Shown: positions 52,960 through 61,713, counted from the first letter of the stretch. The stretch: DNA of 64,000 bases from Candidatus Kuenenia stuttgartensis (GCA_945860915.1 CAMARR010000012.1:1-64000); one strand, 5' to 3'. The notes: generated from the letters alone by a model not told the origin. Program-made: numbers and translations.

Positions 52960-53495
52960 CGGAGGTAGGTCTCCACGATTCCGTCCCACAGGCCCTTACG
53001 CTTTAGGAGATACTCGATGAGGTCCCGAACCGCTCCGTGTCCTGCGGGTGTGGTTGCTGTGTAGTGCGCGAGGCGCTTGCAGGATTCGTGGGCCAATGGA
53101 GGGACCGCGGCAAGGCCCGCGCGAAGCAGCAAGGGCAGATCCAAGAGGTCGTCACCCATGACGGCGCATTGTGACGCGGTGACGTGATGTCGAGCCAGAA
53201 CTTCTTCGAACGCGACAAGTTTGTCTTTGACGCCGACTTGGACGTCAGTGATGCCCAACGTCAGCATTCGTGTCACAGTTGATGCGGCGGAATGGCCCGA
53301 GATGATCGCAACGTCAAAGCCGGCCCTCTTCCAATAGACCAGACCTGCACCGTCGAGAATGGAAAAGCGCTTCGATGCAATGCCATCGTCAGTGACGAAT
53401 AGACTGCCGTCCGTTAGCACGCCATCGACATCGAGCACCAGAAGGCGAATATCGTTGATGTTGGGTTCGGGACGCGGCTCGGATGGGAACGGCAT
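52956..53495 (-). CDS. kdsC: 3-deoxy-D-manno-octulosonate 8-phosphate phosphatase
   Basis: 179 residues, the usual KdsC length without cap domain. The HAD nucleophile loop LLVLDVDGVLTDGSLFVTDDG is the KdsC-type DxDGVLTDG, followed by KRFSILDGAGLVYWKRAGFDVAIISGHSA and the acidic loop QCAVMGDDLLDLPLLLRAGL. The C-terminal GHGAVRDLIEYLLKRKGLW is typical. It removes the phosphate from Kdo-8-P to give Kdo for LPS. Starts directly at the kdsD stop. Confidence 0.95.
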   Translation of the reverse strand: MPFPSEPRPEPNINDIRLLVLDVDGVLTDGSLFVTDDGIASKRFSILDGAGLVYWKRAGFDVAIISGHSAASTVTRMLTLGITDVQVGVKDKLVAFEEVLARHHVTASQCAVMGDDLLDLPLLLRAGLAAVPPLAHESCKRLAHYTATTPAGHGAVRDLIEYLLKRKGLWDGIVETYLR

Positions 53496-54464
53496 TTAGA
53501 GGACCTTCGCCGCGACGACATCCTGAATGTCGAGGAGTCCGACTGGACGTCGATCGTCGTTGATGACGGGGATTTGGTCGAAGCGGCGATCACCCAAGAT
53601 GGACATGGCTTCGGAGACCAACAGATCGGGCCCGATGGTTGTCGGAGTGCGGGTCATGACGCGATCAATCGGCTGTTCGAGCCATGCGACACCTTGCTGG
53701 AGGTGTCGCGACGTGTCGCCATCCGTGAAGAAGCCGGCGAGAATGCCGGATGGATCCACCACACAAGCGGCACCAGGGCGCCCGGGGGTGGCGTTCATGC
53801 GCGCGATGACGTCCTTAGCGAGGGTGCCGACAGGGACAACAGTATGTCGGTCACCTGAGCGCATGATCTCATGGACGCGCATGAGTTGACGCCCGAGTTG
53901 GCCGCCCGGATGGAAGCGCGCGAAATCCTCGCGCGCGAACCCTCGTAGCGTGAGGACGGTCATGGCGATGGCGTCGCCAAGCGCAAGTTGCGCGGCGGTG
54001 GATGTTGTTGGGGCGAGGCCGAGTGGACAGGACTCGGGTGCGCGGCCAGTGTCGAGCACTAAGTCGCAATTGCGAGCCAAGGATGACCCATGGCTCCCGG
54101 TCATCGCCACCGTGCTGACCCCGATTCGCTTGAGCGGGTTGATGAGACGAATCATCTCTTCACTCTCGCCACTCTGCGACAGAAGGAATGCGATGTCGCC
54201 CTTTCTGACGCGCCCAAGATCGCCGTGCATGGCCTCCGATGGGTGCAGGAAGATGGATGGCGTCCCTGTCGAGGCGAGTGTCGCGGAGAATTTCTGCCCG
54301 ATGAGCCCGGACTTACCCACGCCCGAGACCACGATGGTGCCTTTGCAGGCCATGATGGCGTCAATCGCGGCTTCAAACGTCGGGCCGAGAAGGGGGATCA
54401 ATCCACGGATGGCCTCGGCCTCGTTGGCAAGGACCTCTTTGGCGTGTTCAATGGCGCGGCTCAC
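53496..54464 (-). CDS. kdsD: Arabinose-5-phosphate isomerase KdsD
   Basis: 322 residues from GTG at 54464. An N-terminal SIS domain contains IVVSGVGKSGLIGQKFSATLASTGTPSIFLHPSEAMHGDLG and the sugar-phosphate loop SQSGESEEMIRLI. Two CBS domains follow (MRSGDRHTVVPVGTLAKDVIARM; VMTRTPTTIGPDLLVSEAMSIL ... IPVINDDRRPVGLLDIQDVV). This is the KdsD/KpsF/GutQ architecture, converting ribulose-5-P to arabinose-5-P for Kdo. Directly upstream of kdsC, it starts the LPS transcription unit. Divergent from the M50 protease gene. Confidence 0.95.
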   Translation of the reverse strand: MSRAIEHAKEVLANEAEAIRGLIPLLGPTFEAAIDAIMACKGTIVVSGVGKSGLIGQKFSATLASTGTPSIFLHPSEAMHGDLGRVRKGDIAFLLSQSGESEEMIRLINPLKRIGVSTVAMTGSHGSSLARNCDLVLDTGRAPESCPLGLAPTTSTAAQLALGDAIAMTVLTLRGFAREDFARFHPGGQLGRQLMRVHEIMRSGDRHTVVPVGTLAKDVIARMNATPGRPGAACVVDPSGILAGFFTDGDTSRHLQQGVAWLEQPIDRVMTRTPTTIGPDLLVSEAMSILGDRRFDQIPVINDDRRPVGLLDIQDVVAAKVL

Positions 54465-54583
54465 AGGGCCGAATCTAACACCGACGGCCCATGATCGGGT
54501 GCTGTCCCGACCGGATCGCGTGAGAAGTTCAGAGCCCTGAACGGGCGGGAATCGAGCCTACCTTTCCGTTATCCTCGCGGCCC

Positions 54584-55342
54584 GTGACCCCCACTGCCGT
54601 CGACACCATTTCAGTGTTGGTGGGTGTTCTTTTCATGAACGCCTTTCATGAGGGGTCCCATGCCTACGCGGCATGGTGGTGCGGTGACCGGCGCCCTGAA
54701 ATTTTGCGCCAACGAACGATCCTCAACCCGATCCCGCATATTCACCCCGTGTTGACGATTCTCGTTCCTCTCGTGACCTACTTCCTGTTCGGGGTGCCGC
54801 TCATGGGCGCTCGCGTCCTTGTAGATGCAGGGAAGATTGGACATCGGAAGATGGCGCTAGTTGGAATCGCCGGCCCCATCGGGAACATCTTGTTCCTCGG
54901 GTTTGTGTTCCTCGGAACAGCCATGGCCGTGAACGGCGGATGGATCGACGAAGTCGATGCGGCGCGATCCACAGCATTTCGTGTCCTCACGGCACTGACG
55001 CTGCTGACAATCTTCGTTGCAGGAACGAATCTTCTGCCGTTCCCGCCCGCCGACGGAAGTCGCATCGTCGCGGCAGTGTTGCCCGAGTCCGTGCGAAATG
55101 TGTATTTCAAACTCGCCCCGCTAGGGTTGGTGCTTTTCTTCGTGACCGTGTTTTGGGCCTCAGGGCAGCTTGCTGTCTGGTTTCCGGTCCTGCGAGAGTG
55201 GTCGCCAAAGTGGGCGTGGGGCTTTGCCCACCAACTTTCGGAACTCCAAGTAACTTTACAGGACGGGGTCTTCACGTTGAGTGACGGGCTTCGGAAGATG
55301 GGCCTCGATCTTGCTGCGCTTCGAAGCGGCCGGAAGGGATGA
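54584..55342 (+). CDS. Site-2-type membrane metalloprotease (M50 family)
   Basis: 252 residues from GTG at 54584. The first helix carries the zinc motif HEGSH in FMNAFHEGSHAYAAWWCGD (HExxH), and a later helix has the second metal motif NLLPFPPADGSRI (N-x-x-P-x-x-DG). About five further hydrophobic segments place it in the FtsH-independent S2P/Rip group of short M50B peptidases. No PDZ domain. One nt separates its TGA from the GTG of scpA, a pairing often seen for this protease subgroup, though its substrate is unknown. Confidence 0.9.
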   Translation: MTPTAVDTISVLVGVLFMNAFHEGSHAYAAWWCGDRRPEILRQRTILNPIPHIHPVLTILVPLVTYFLFGVPLMGARVLVDAGKIGHRKMALVGIAGPIGNILFLGFVFLGTAMAVNGGWIDEVDAARSTAFRVLTALTLLTIFVAGTNLLPFPPADGSRIVAAVLPESVRNVYFKLAPLGLVLFFVTVFWASGQLAVWFPVLREWSPKWAWGFAHQLSELQVTLQDGVFTLSDGLRKMGLDLAALRSGRKG

Positions 55343-55343
55343 C

Positions 55344-56099
55344 GTGGACTACAAGGTCAAGCTCGAGAATTTTGCCGGCCCGCTCGATCTCCTCCTGTTC
55401 CTAGTGAGGAAGGAAGAGATCGATATTCACGACATCCCCATTTCGCGCGTCCTCGAGCAGTACCTGAGCTACCTCGAGGTGCTGAAGGAGCTCGATCTCG
55501 ACGATGCCGGCGAATTCCTAGTGATGGCGGCGAGCCTCATGGTCATCAAGTCGAAGATGCTCTTGCCTCAAGAGAAGATCGACCTCGATCAAGAGATCGA
55601 TCCCCGCTTCGAACTCGTTCAGCAGCTTCTCGAATACAAGAAGCTCAAAGACCACGTTTCTGATTTGGAGCGTCGCGCAGACGATGCTCAGCGCCGATTT
55701 GGCCGTCCCGAAACTGCCCGCCCAGATGGCTCGGTGGAGCGCGATCGGTCCATCGAAGAACTGTCCGTGTTCCACCTCCTTGAGTCCTTCCAGAAGCTGA
55801 TGGACGCGACGGGAGGCGGTCCCAAGATTCGCGTCGTCCGGGTTGAAGATACGCCTGTTCGCGTGTGGTCGGGCCGACTCGTTGATCGGCTTCGCAACGA
55901 GCGGTCGGTTCGGTTCGAAAGCCTCTTCCCAGCCGAAGCGACAAAGAACGAGAAGATCGGTTGGTTTCTTGCCGTGTTGCTTCTTGTCAAAAACGAAGTA
56001 GTTGGCGTGGCACAAGGGATCGATGGTGACATTCGGCTTTTCTTCAAACAGGAGCCGAAGGCCGAGGCCGTCGCCGAGCAAGACGACTTTCGGCCGTAG
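55344..56099 (+). CDS. scpA: Segregation and condensation protein ScpA
   Basis: 251 residues from GTG at 55344, immediately after the protease stop. DYKVKLENFAGPLDLLLFLVRKEEIDIHDIPISRVLEQYLSYL is the canonical kleisin N-terminus that binds the SMC neck, followed by DDAGEFLVMAASLMVIKSKMLLP. The C-terminal winged helix runs to about residue 235. It bridges the SMC dimer; with ParB/parS in the same window this completes part of the chromosome-segregation machinery. scpB is not immediately downstream. Confidence 0.95.
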   Translation: MDYKVKLENFAGPLDLLLFLVRKEEIDIHDIPISRVLEQYLSYLEVLKELDLDDAGEFLVMAASLMVIKSKMLLPQEKIDLDQEIDPRFELVQQLLEYKKLKDHVSDLERRADDAQRRFGRPETARPDGSVERDRSIEELSVFHLLESFQKLMDATGGGPKIRVVRVEDTPVRVWSGRLVDRLRNERSVRFESLFPAEATKNEKIGWFLAVLLLVKNEVVGVAQGIDGDIRLFFKQEPKAEAVAEQDDFRP

Positions 56100-56108
56100 T
56101 CTTACGCC

Positions 56109-56813
56109 ATGATGAAGTTTCCGACGACGCTGATCGAGGCCGTATTGGTCAAGCGATATAAGCGTTTTTTGGCTGACTGTAGGCTTGAAGATGGGACCCT
56201 AGTCACCGCGCATTGCCCGAACAGTGGAGCGATGACCACTTGTTGGGAGGAGGGCTGTCGGGCAGCGCTCACAGACCACGGGATTACCGAGCGAAAGCTA
56301 AAGTACACACTCGAAATGACGCGAATGGGACGAGGGTGGGTGGGCGTAAACACCATGTGGCCGAACAAGGCGACCGCTCTGGCGATTGAGGCAGGGCAGA
56401 TTCCAGGGCTCGAGGGTTATGGGTCGTTGCGAAGGGAAGTTCCCTACGGCAAGAACTCGCGCATTGACATCTTGCTTGAAGGCGATCGAGGGCGGGTGTG
56501 GGTCGAGGTCAAGAACACGACACTTAAGGACGGCGAGGTTGTGCGGTTTCCCGATGCCGTGACAGAGCGAGGGCTTAAGCATCTTCATGAGCTCGAATCC
56601 CAAGTCGTGGCGGGCGATCGCGCCGTTCTTGTGTTCTTCGTCAATCGTTCAGACGTGTCCGTAATGTCCGCCGCGCACGACGTGGATCCCGTCTACTCTA
56701 AAGCGCTAAAGAAGGCCAAAGCGCGGGGAGTGGAGCTCCTCGCGCTATCGACTACGCGGACCTTGTTGGGCATCAAGGTTACCGGGCAACTTCCGATCGA
56801 CCTTGATCGATAG
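56109..56813 (+). CDS. sfsA: SfsA family protein
   Basis: 234 residues (ATG 56109 or 56112). LIEAVLVKRYKRFLADCRLEDGTLVTAHCPNSGAMTTCWEEG is the N-terminal OB-like part of SfsA. The nuclease-fold C-terminal part shows SRIDILLEGDRGRVWVEVKNTTLKDGEVVRFPDAVTERGLKHLHEL, with the PD-(D/E)xK-like D...ExK residues. Originally named for sugar fermentation stimulation; a DNA-related nuclease role is proposed from the fold. It follows scpA after 9 nt and is convergent with the desaturase gene. Confidence 0.93.
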   Translation: MMKFPTTLIEAVLVKRYKRFLADCRLEDGTLVTAHCPNSGAMTTCWEEGCRAALTDHGITERKLKYTLEMTRMGRGWVGVNTMWPNKATALAIEAGQIPGLEGYGSLRREVPYGKNSRIDILLEGDRGRVWVEVKNTTLKDGEVVRFPDAVTERGLKHLHELESQVVAGDRAVLVFFVNRSDVSVMSAAHDVDPVYSKALKKAKARGVELLALSTTRTLLGIKVTGQLPIDLDR

Positions 56814-56822
56814 AAGCGTTGT

Positions 56823-57743
56823 CTAGTTGGCGGTCGGTCGTCGGACGGATGTTGCGAGTCCGAGTTTCTCGCACGCCACAATGAAACACCATCCAAGGTC
56901 GACTTGGGCCCAGGTCCACCCGAGGCGAGCGGACGCCGGCTGAGAGTGGTGGTTTTCGTGCCAATTCTCACCTTGGAAGGCTTGAACCGGAGCCATCCAA
57001 GCGATGTTCATCGCCGAGTCTTCGCCGGGGCCGACCTTCGGGTTTAGGTGCGCAACCGAGTTTGTCACACACTGCGCATGAAGCGCGAAGCAGAGACGGA
57101 TCGGTCCGATCCAGAAGAACGCAGCCCAGCCAAAGAACGCACCGGCGAGCAGCGAGACCGCCAACATGGGGATCTGCATGCGAGTGAAAAAGAGGTAGCG
57201 GCCGCGATTGAGGTCGGGCGCCCATTTCGCGATAGGAGCTTGTCCTGCTTGCCAGAGCCAGCGGAGGTGCGACCACCAAAAGCCACCAACTCGCGGACTC
57301 GAGATATCGAGTGGCGTATCGGAGTGCGCGTGATGGAGGCGGTGGTTGGCCGACCAGGTTGCAGGGGTCCCCGAGCCGTTCATCAGCGCGAAGAAAACCA
57401 ACGGGAACTCAATGACGGGGTGGAGCTTCACGGCGCGGTGAGCGAGGGAGCGATGATAGGCCACCGTGGTTCCGAGTCCGCCAAGCCAGAACAAGCCGTA
57501 GGCGATTCCCACCAGCTTCCAACCGGGCGTCGGGTAGAGAACAAGTCCCGTGATGGTCAGCGCGTGGATCAAGCACACCCAGAAGAATGTTGCTCCTTCA
57601 TTCGGCGCCCATCGAGCCCACGACCATTTCCATGGTGGGGCTTCGGTTGCTGCAACAGGTGTCACGACGGGCGTTTTCGCTGTGACTTCAAGGGCAGGCG
57701 CCGGGGCCAACTGCATCGCGCCTTCTGAAGATGGTGGGGTCAA
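56823..57743 (-). CDS. Acyl-CoA/acyl-lipid fatty-acid desaturase (delta-9 type)
   Basis: 306 residues from TTG at 57743, or 297 from the more conventional ATG at 57716. The three histidine boxes of membrane desaturases are intact: HRSLAH, NHRLHHAHSD and HENHH. Between them are the expected paired helices (FFWVCLIHALTITGLVLY; YGLFWLGGLGTTVAY). It introduces a cis double bond into fatty acyl chains using oxygen. No reductase partner adjoins it. Convergent with sfsA, 9 bp between stops. Confidence 0.92.
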   Translation of the reverse strand: MTPPSSEGAMQLAPAPALEVTAKTPVVTPVAATEAPPWKWSWARWAPNEGATFFWVCLIHALTITGLVLYPTPGWKLVGIAYGLFWLGGLGTTVAYHRSLAHRAVKLHPVIEFPLVFFALMNGSGTPATWSANHRLHHAHSDTPLDISSPRVGGFWWSHLRWLWQAGQAPIAKWAPDLNRGRYLFFTRMQIPMLAVSLLAGAFFGWAAFFWIGPIRLCFALHAQCVTNSVAHLNPKVGPGEDSAMNIAWMAPVQAFQGENWHENHHSQPASARLGWTWAQVDLGWCFIVACEKLGLATSVRRPTAN

Positions 57744-58078
57744 ATGAAACTCGTCGTGATGTGAGCCAAGTCAACTCGCAGGGCAGTCCCGCGGGTGAAC
57801 ATTTGGCCGGGAACGTTAACCGAAAGGCCACCCGTCGTGAATAAGCCACGGTGCCTTAGGAGTTGGGTGGCCCTTGGGATACCCAAGTCATGACTGGGCA
57901 AGAACAAGAGGCGGTCAAGAAAGGCCCTGTGGAACAACGCAGAGCGAGACAGGGGGTCAGCCATGAGGAGCTCTACGCCCCCCCAACGACTTGCCCCAAA
58001 CTCGCGATGCCGTGAACGAAATGGTCAGTTTGAGCGTAAACTCTAGGCGCGCCTAAGGTGGCGTAAAGAGAAATCACC
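57744..58078. other. 335-bp divergent intergenic region with a perfect 12-bp palindrome
   Basis: Shared upstream region of the desaturase (minus) and the S41 protease (plus). TAGGCGCGCCTA (58044-58055) is a perfect palindrome 24 bp before the protease start and could be an operator. A 74-codon minus frame (57740-57964) overlaps the desaturase TTG by 4 bp, but its product shows no recognisable pattern and I do not call it. Confidence 0.5.
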
Positions 58079-59497
58079 ATGATTCGAATGGGCCGGAAGA
58101 TCATTGTTGCACTCCTCCTCACGTGGAGCGTCATCGCCCAGGCGATGACACCGGATCTCAAGGCCAAGGTTCTGGCGGACGTGTCGGACGTGATCAACAA
58201 GAAGGCGTTTGTGCCGGGACTCGACATGGATGCGTGGACGCGCCACGTTGCGAAGCACCAGGCCGAACTCGATGCGGCTGAGACCGTCGACGCTTACACC
58301 AAGGCACTCAACAGGGCGTGCCGCGAGTTTGGGGTAAGCCATCTTTCCGTCCGAACACCCGCTCAGGAGAAGCGCCGAAGCACACGCCAAGCGGCAGGGT
58401 TCGGAATTCGCGTGACAGACGGCGAGCACGTGCTCCACGTCGTCGAGGTGAATCCTAATGGTCCCTCCGTCGGCAAGGGGCTCGATGCAGGAGACGAGAT
58501 TATCCTCGTCGATGGACGGGTTCCTGATGAAATCGAGGACCTACAGGGCGAAGTAGGAAGCAAGTCAATTCTCAAAGTCCGCAAAGGCGACGGTGGCGTT
58601 GTTGAGTTGGAGCTTGAACGCAAGACCTTCAGTTTGGATCGACCAGACACTCTGACGTGGATTGATCCGGAGAGCGCCGTTCTGCGGATCAACACGTTCA
58701 TGCAGGGATACAAGCGAGATGCGATCACAAAACTGTGCGAGGAGGCAGCGCGAGCGAAATACCTCATTCTTGATCTGCGCGGCAACGGCGGTGGGCAAGT
58801 GAGCAATCTCCGCCACCTCTTGGGTCATTTCCTTCCGGCCAACACGACGATAGGCGCATTCATTGGAAAGAACGTGGTGAATAACTTTCGGGAAGCGGGC
58901 CAAGGAGATGGCAACGACCCGATCGCCGTTGCTAAATGGTCGCCGCGCAAGTTTCGAACCGATAATGCGCAAAGCCCGGTTATCACGGGCCGCGTTGGTG
59001 TTTTGATTGACCGGGGCAGCGCGAGTGCGTCGGAGATTACGTCCGCCGCGCTCCGAGAAATGCTCGATGCCCCACTGGTTGGCACGAAGACAGCCGGCGC
59101 CGTGCTTGCAAGCACGTACGAGAAGATCGAAGGTGGATTCAGCGTCCAATATCCAGCAAGCGACTATGTGACGGGAAAAGGTATTCGGCTTGAGAAGAAC
59201 CCATTGAAGCCTGACCTGGAGATCGCGACAGAATCACGTCCCGCGTCACGTGGAACCGCGTCGAGACCGCGCGTCCTCGTGGCGACAACTCCAGCCCAAG
59301 ACCCGATGGTTCGAAAGGCGCTCGAACTAATTCGGACGCGCGAACCGCACCCCGACGTACTGGTCGCTGCTTCTCGTCCTGCGCGCGAGGGTGCGGGACC
59401 GGACGCTCCGCGAGATGGTGGCACCGCTCCTGCGACACGACCACGACGAACCGGGCGCACTCCAACTTCGCGCCCCACACGAGGCCGCGGCGACTAG
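58079..59497 (+). CDS. Carboxy-terminal processing protease (S41 family)
   Basis: 472 residues. An N-terminal signal (KIIVALLLTWSVIAQA) exports it. A PDZ domain is at about residues 105-190 (GFGIRVTDGEHVLHVVEVNPNGPSVGKGLDAGDEIILVDGR). The S41 core reads SAVLRINTFMQGYKRD, LILDLRGNGGGQVSNL, and the catalytic dyad SASASEITSAALREML (Ser) with LVGTKTAGAVLA (Lys). The last ~70 residues are Ala/Arg/Pro/Thr-rich and look disordered. Substrate unknown. The next gene's frame opens immediately after its stop. Confidence 0.93.
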   Translation: MIRMGRKIIVALLLTWSVIAQAMTPDLKAKVLADVSDVINKKAFVPGLDMDAWTRHVAKHQAELDAAETVDAYTKALNRACREFGVSHLSVRTPAQEKRRSTRQAAGFGIRVTDGEHVLHVVEVNPNGPSVGKGLDAGDEIILVDGRVPDEIEDLQGEVGSKSILKVRKGDGGVVELELERKTFSLDRPDTLTWIDPESAVLRINTFMQGYKRDAITKLCEEAARAKYLILDLRGNGGGQVSNLRHLLGHFLPANTTIGAFIGKNVVNNFREAGQGDGNDPIAVAKWSPRKFRTDNAQSPVITGRVGVLIDRGSASASEITSAALREMLDAPLVGTKTAGAVLASTYEKIEGGFSVQYPASDYVTGKGIRLEKNPLKPDLEIATESRPASRGTASRPRVLVATTPAQDPMVRKALELIRTREPHPDVLVAASRPAREGAGPDAPRDGGTAPATRPRRTGRTPTSRPTRGRGD

Positions 59498-59536
59498 GTG
59501 GACACATTGCCGCGCATCGCGCACGATAGCGGCATC

Positions 59537-60553
59537 ATGGGTGATCTATTTGGTGTGAAACGTCAGAGAAGCTGGGCCGCGCTCGCCGTGTGCGGTTTCT
59601 TTGCGGTCCAGTCCGGGTGTGCAGAGACGCACACCGCGACTTCGGGGTCAAGCGACAATCCGACCGTCGCAACGCCAGTCACAGGTCGTGAGACCGTCGC
59701 AAAGTCGGCCCGATCGCTCCAGTCAACGATTGAAGAGGCGATCAAGGGGTTTGGTGGGACGGTTGGGGTCTATGTGCGGAGGCTCGGAGATGAGACCACG
59801 GTTTCGATTCGCGCTGATGAGGTTTTTCCGACAGCCTCTTTGGTGAAAGTTCCGATCTTGTTGAAAGTACTCGATCGTGTTGACAAGAAAGAACTCTCGT
59901 GGACCGCGCCTCTTGTGTATACGAAAAGTCGCCTGTATCCGGGCGAAGACCTGCTTGCGCGATTTGAAGACAATCAAAAAGTGTCACTTCCAGAGATCAT
60001 TTTCTTGATGGAGAGCCTCTCCGACAATACGGCCAGTCTTTGGTGCCAAGAGTTGGCTGGGGGCGGTCCAGCGATCAACACATGGTTGGATGGCAAGGGA
60101 TTTCGCCAGACGCGGGTCAATTCACGAACACCTGGTCGCGAGAAAGACCGCGACACGTGGGGCTGGGGACAGACGACACCGCGGGAAATGGCAGAGCTCT
60201 TGGTGTTGATTCGTGAACGACGCGCTGTTTCTCCGGGCGCCGATGCGTATGCAGACCGAGCACTGGGCAGATCTTATTGGATCGACGAGGCGATCTCATC
60301 GATTCCGCCCTCGACACATGCCATCACCAAGCAGGGCGCGATCAACGCATCGCGATCTGAAGTACTTCTGGTGTCGGCACCCTCGGGGCCATTCGTCGTG
60401 TGTGTCATCACGAAGAATCAGAAGGACCAGAGTTGGAATCCGACCAACGAGGGATTCCGGCTTCTTCGCAACATCACGGCCATTTGCTGGAGCCACTTTG
60501 AGGCGGATCGACCATTCGCCCCCGCGGTAGATGGCCCAAGTTGGCCCAAGTAG
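59537..60553 (+). CDS. Beta-lactamase/PBP-fold serine hydrolase lipoprotein
   Basis: 338 residues from ATG at 59537 (GTG at 59498, directly at the protease stop, is possible). Signal peptide with lipobox (FAVQSGC). The active-site tetrad of class A enzymes is partly present: SLVKVPILLKV gives S-x-x-K, LSDNTASLW gives SDN, and AITKQGAINA stands where KTG is expected. The omega-loop Glu (ExELN) used for deacylation is not seen around TRVNSRTPGREKDRD, so efficient beta-lactam hydrolysis is doubtful. A periplasmic penicillin-binding or peptidase role is as likely. Possibly co-transcribed with the S41 protease. Confidence 0.8.
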   Translation: MGDLFGVKRQRSWAALAVCGFFAVQSGCAETHTATSGSSDNPTVATPVTGRETVAKSARSLQSTIEEAIKGFGGTVGVYVRRLGDETTVSIRADEVFPTASLVKVPILLKVLDRVDKKELSWTAPLVYTKSRLYPGEDLLARFEDNQKVSLPEIIFLMESLSDNTASLWCQELAGGGPAINTWLDGKGFRQTRVNSRTPGREKDRDTWGWGQTTPREMAELLVLIRERRAVSPGADAYADRALGRSYWIDEAISSIPPSTHAITKQGAINASRSEVLLVSAPSGPFVVCVITKNQKDQSWNPTNEGFRLLRNITAICWSHFEADRPFAPAVDGPSWPK

Positions 60554-60567
60554 TTAAGCAGAAAGCG

Positions 60568-61713
60568 CTAATTAGACCTCATATAGGTCGGGGCGAGGAC
60601 ACTGCGCAGAGAGTCAAGTATGTCCTCGCGATCCGAAGGGTCTGAAAGCTCAATGGTGAAGTTCTGAATGTGGCCCAACTTCCCCCGAACCCGAAGGACA
60701 CCCTCGATCAGGGTGGGGTTCTTCGACAGCGCGAGTTTCACACGGGGCGAGGCCGGAGCATCACGGAGGCCCTGCGCTCGGAATGCCGTGAGGGAGATGC
60801 GTTGGATTCCCTTCACCCGGGCAACCTCGCGAAAGAAACTCCGTGCGTCCGATGGGAGGTCGTCAATCGACCTGATCGCTGTGCCCCAAATGGTGTGATG
60901 CGACTTCTCGGAGGCCAAGCGAATCTTAAGAGGATCTCGACGAATCCGAGCATCCGATACCGATACGGGCGCCACGATAGCGTCAGGGAATCGACTCGGG
61001 CGATGCGCAAGGACCCAACGGCGCCATGCGTCGCGGATGCGGGCCACGGAACCACTGAAGTCTGAATCACCTCGATCGATCGCGCCACGGTCGAGCGCAC
61101 GGAGGACCGCGTGTGCAATGGCCTCGGTTGAAATCTTGCCTGCGCGCCGAGGGACTTCCTCAATTTCCTCCATCACGTCGGGAATGATCAGTGGCGGAAA
61201 GGTGACGTCGTCCACTCCGGCGGATTGGCACGCCTTGCGAATGGACATCACGACTTTCGGAATGCGAAACGGCGACACGCTGCCGTTTTGCTTCATCACC
61301 TGAAGATCACCCAGGTCGTTTTGGAACAGCCACAGGAGCTCCTTGATGGCGGTTCCGACATCACGAACGACGCGATCGCAGTAGTACGAAAGGATGGAGT
61401 TGGAGAGGCTGTTTTCGTCAAGAAGAACGATGAACTTGCCCTTGTTCCTCGCCAGCACAATGCCAATCGCTGTGCCCGAAGACATCTTCCATAGGTTGGC
61501 AAGTACGGCGTCGCATCGCTCGATATCCTTGCGATCCTGTGTAACGCGCTGGTAGCTCGAAGCGGCTTCGTCGATTCCGCTGTCAACCGGGTCGATGAAC
61601 TCGAAATGATCAGAGAAGCGCTTCTTGATCTCGTCACGCCACACCGTCTTCTCGAGTGAAGTGCAGCCACTCATCGGGCCAGCGAGATAAACCGTGGGTC
61701 GAGACTTCGCCAT
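60568..61713 (-). CDS. NDT-like nucleotide-binding domain fused to an ATP-cone and an unknown C-terminal domain
   Basis: 381 residues in three parts. Residues 5-105 follow the nucleoside 2-deoxyribosyltransferase pattern: VYLAGPMSG, WRDEIKKRF, FIDPVDSG, DRKDIERCDAVLANL and SSGTAIGIVLARNKGKFIVLL. The nucleophilic glutamate expected in GTxxEIG is not present (GTAIGIV), so hydrolysis or transfer is doubtful. Residues 136-211 are an ATP-cone (LQVMKQNGSVSPFRIPKVVMSIRKACQSAG ... KISTEAIAHAVLRALDRG), a dATP/ATP-sensing module of ribonucleotide reductases and NrdR. Residues 240-381 match nothing I know. Single gene, convergent with the upstream operon. A nucleotide-sensing regulator or defence protein is conceivable; function unknown. 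Confidence 0.8.
   Translation of the reverse strand: MAKSRPTVYLAGPMSGCTSLEKTVWRDEIKKRFSDHFEFIDPVDSGIDEAASSYQRVTQDRKDIERCDAVLANLWKMSSGTAIGIVLARNKGKFIVLLDENSLSNSILSYYCDRVVRDVGTAIKELLWLFQNDLGDLQVMKQNGSVSPFRIPKVVMSIRKACQSAGVDDVTFPPLIIPDVMEEIEEVPRRAGKISTEAIAHAVLRALDRGAIDRGDSDFSGSVARIRDAWRRWVLAHRPSRFPDAIVAPVSVSDARIRRDPLKIRLASEKSHHTIWGTAIRSIDDLPSDARSFFREVARVKGIQRISLTAFRAQGLRDAPASPRVKLALSKNPTLIEGVLRVRGKLGHIQNFTIELSDPSDREDILDSLRSVLAPTYMRSN

Noticed and set aside
57740-57964. 74-codon minus-strand frame overlapping the desaturase start
   Set aside because: No recognisable pattern, poor start context, and the desaturase has an alternative ATG at 57716; not enough to call a gene.
59498-59536. GTG start of the beta-lactamase-like gene directly at the protease stop
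   Set aside because: Possible, but ATG at 59537 gives a normal lipoprotein signal peptide, whereas the longer form adds 13 uncharacteristic residues before it.
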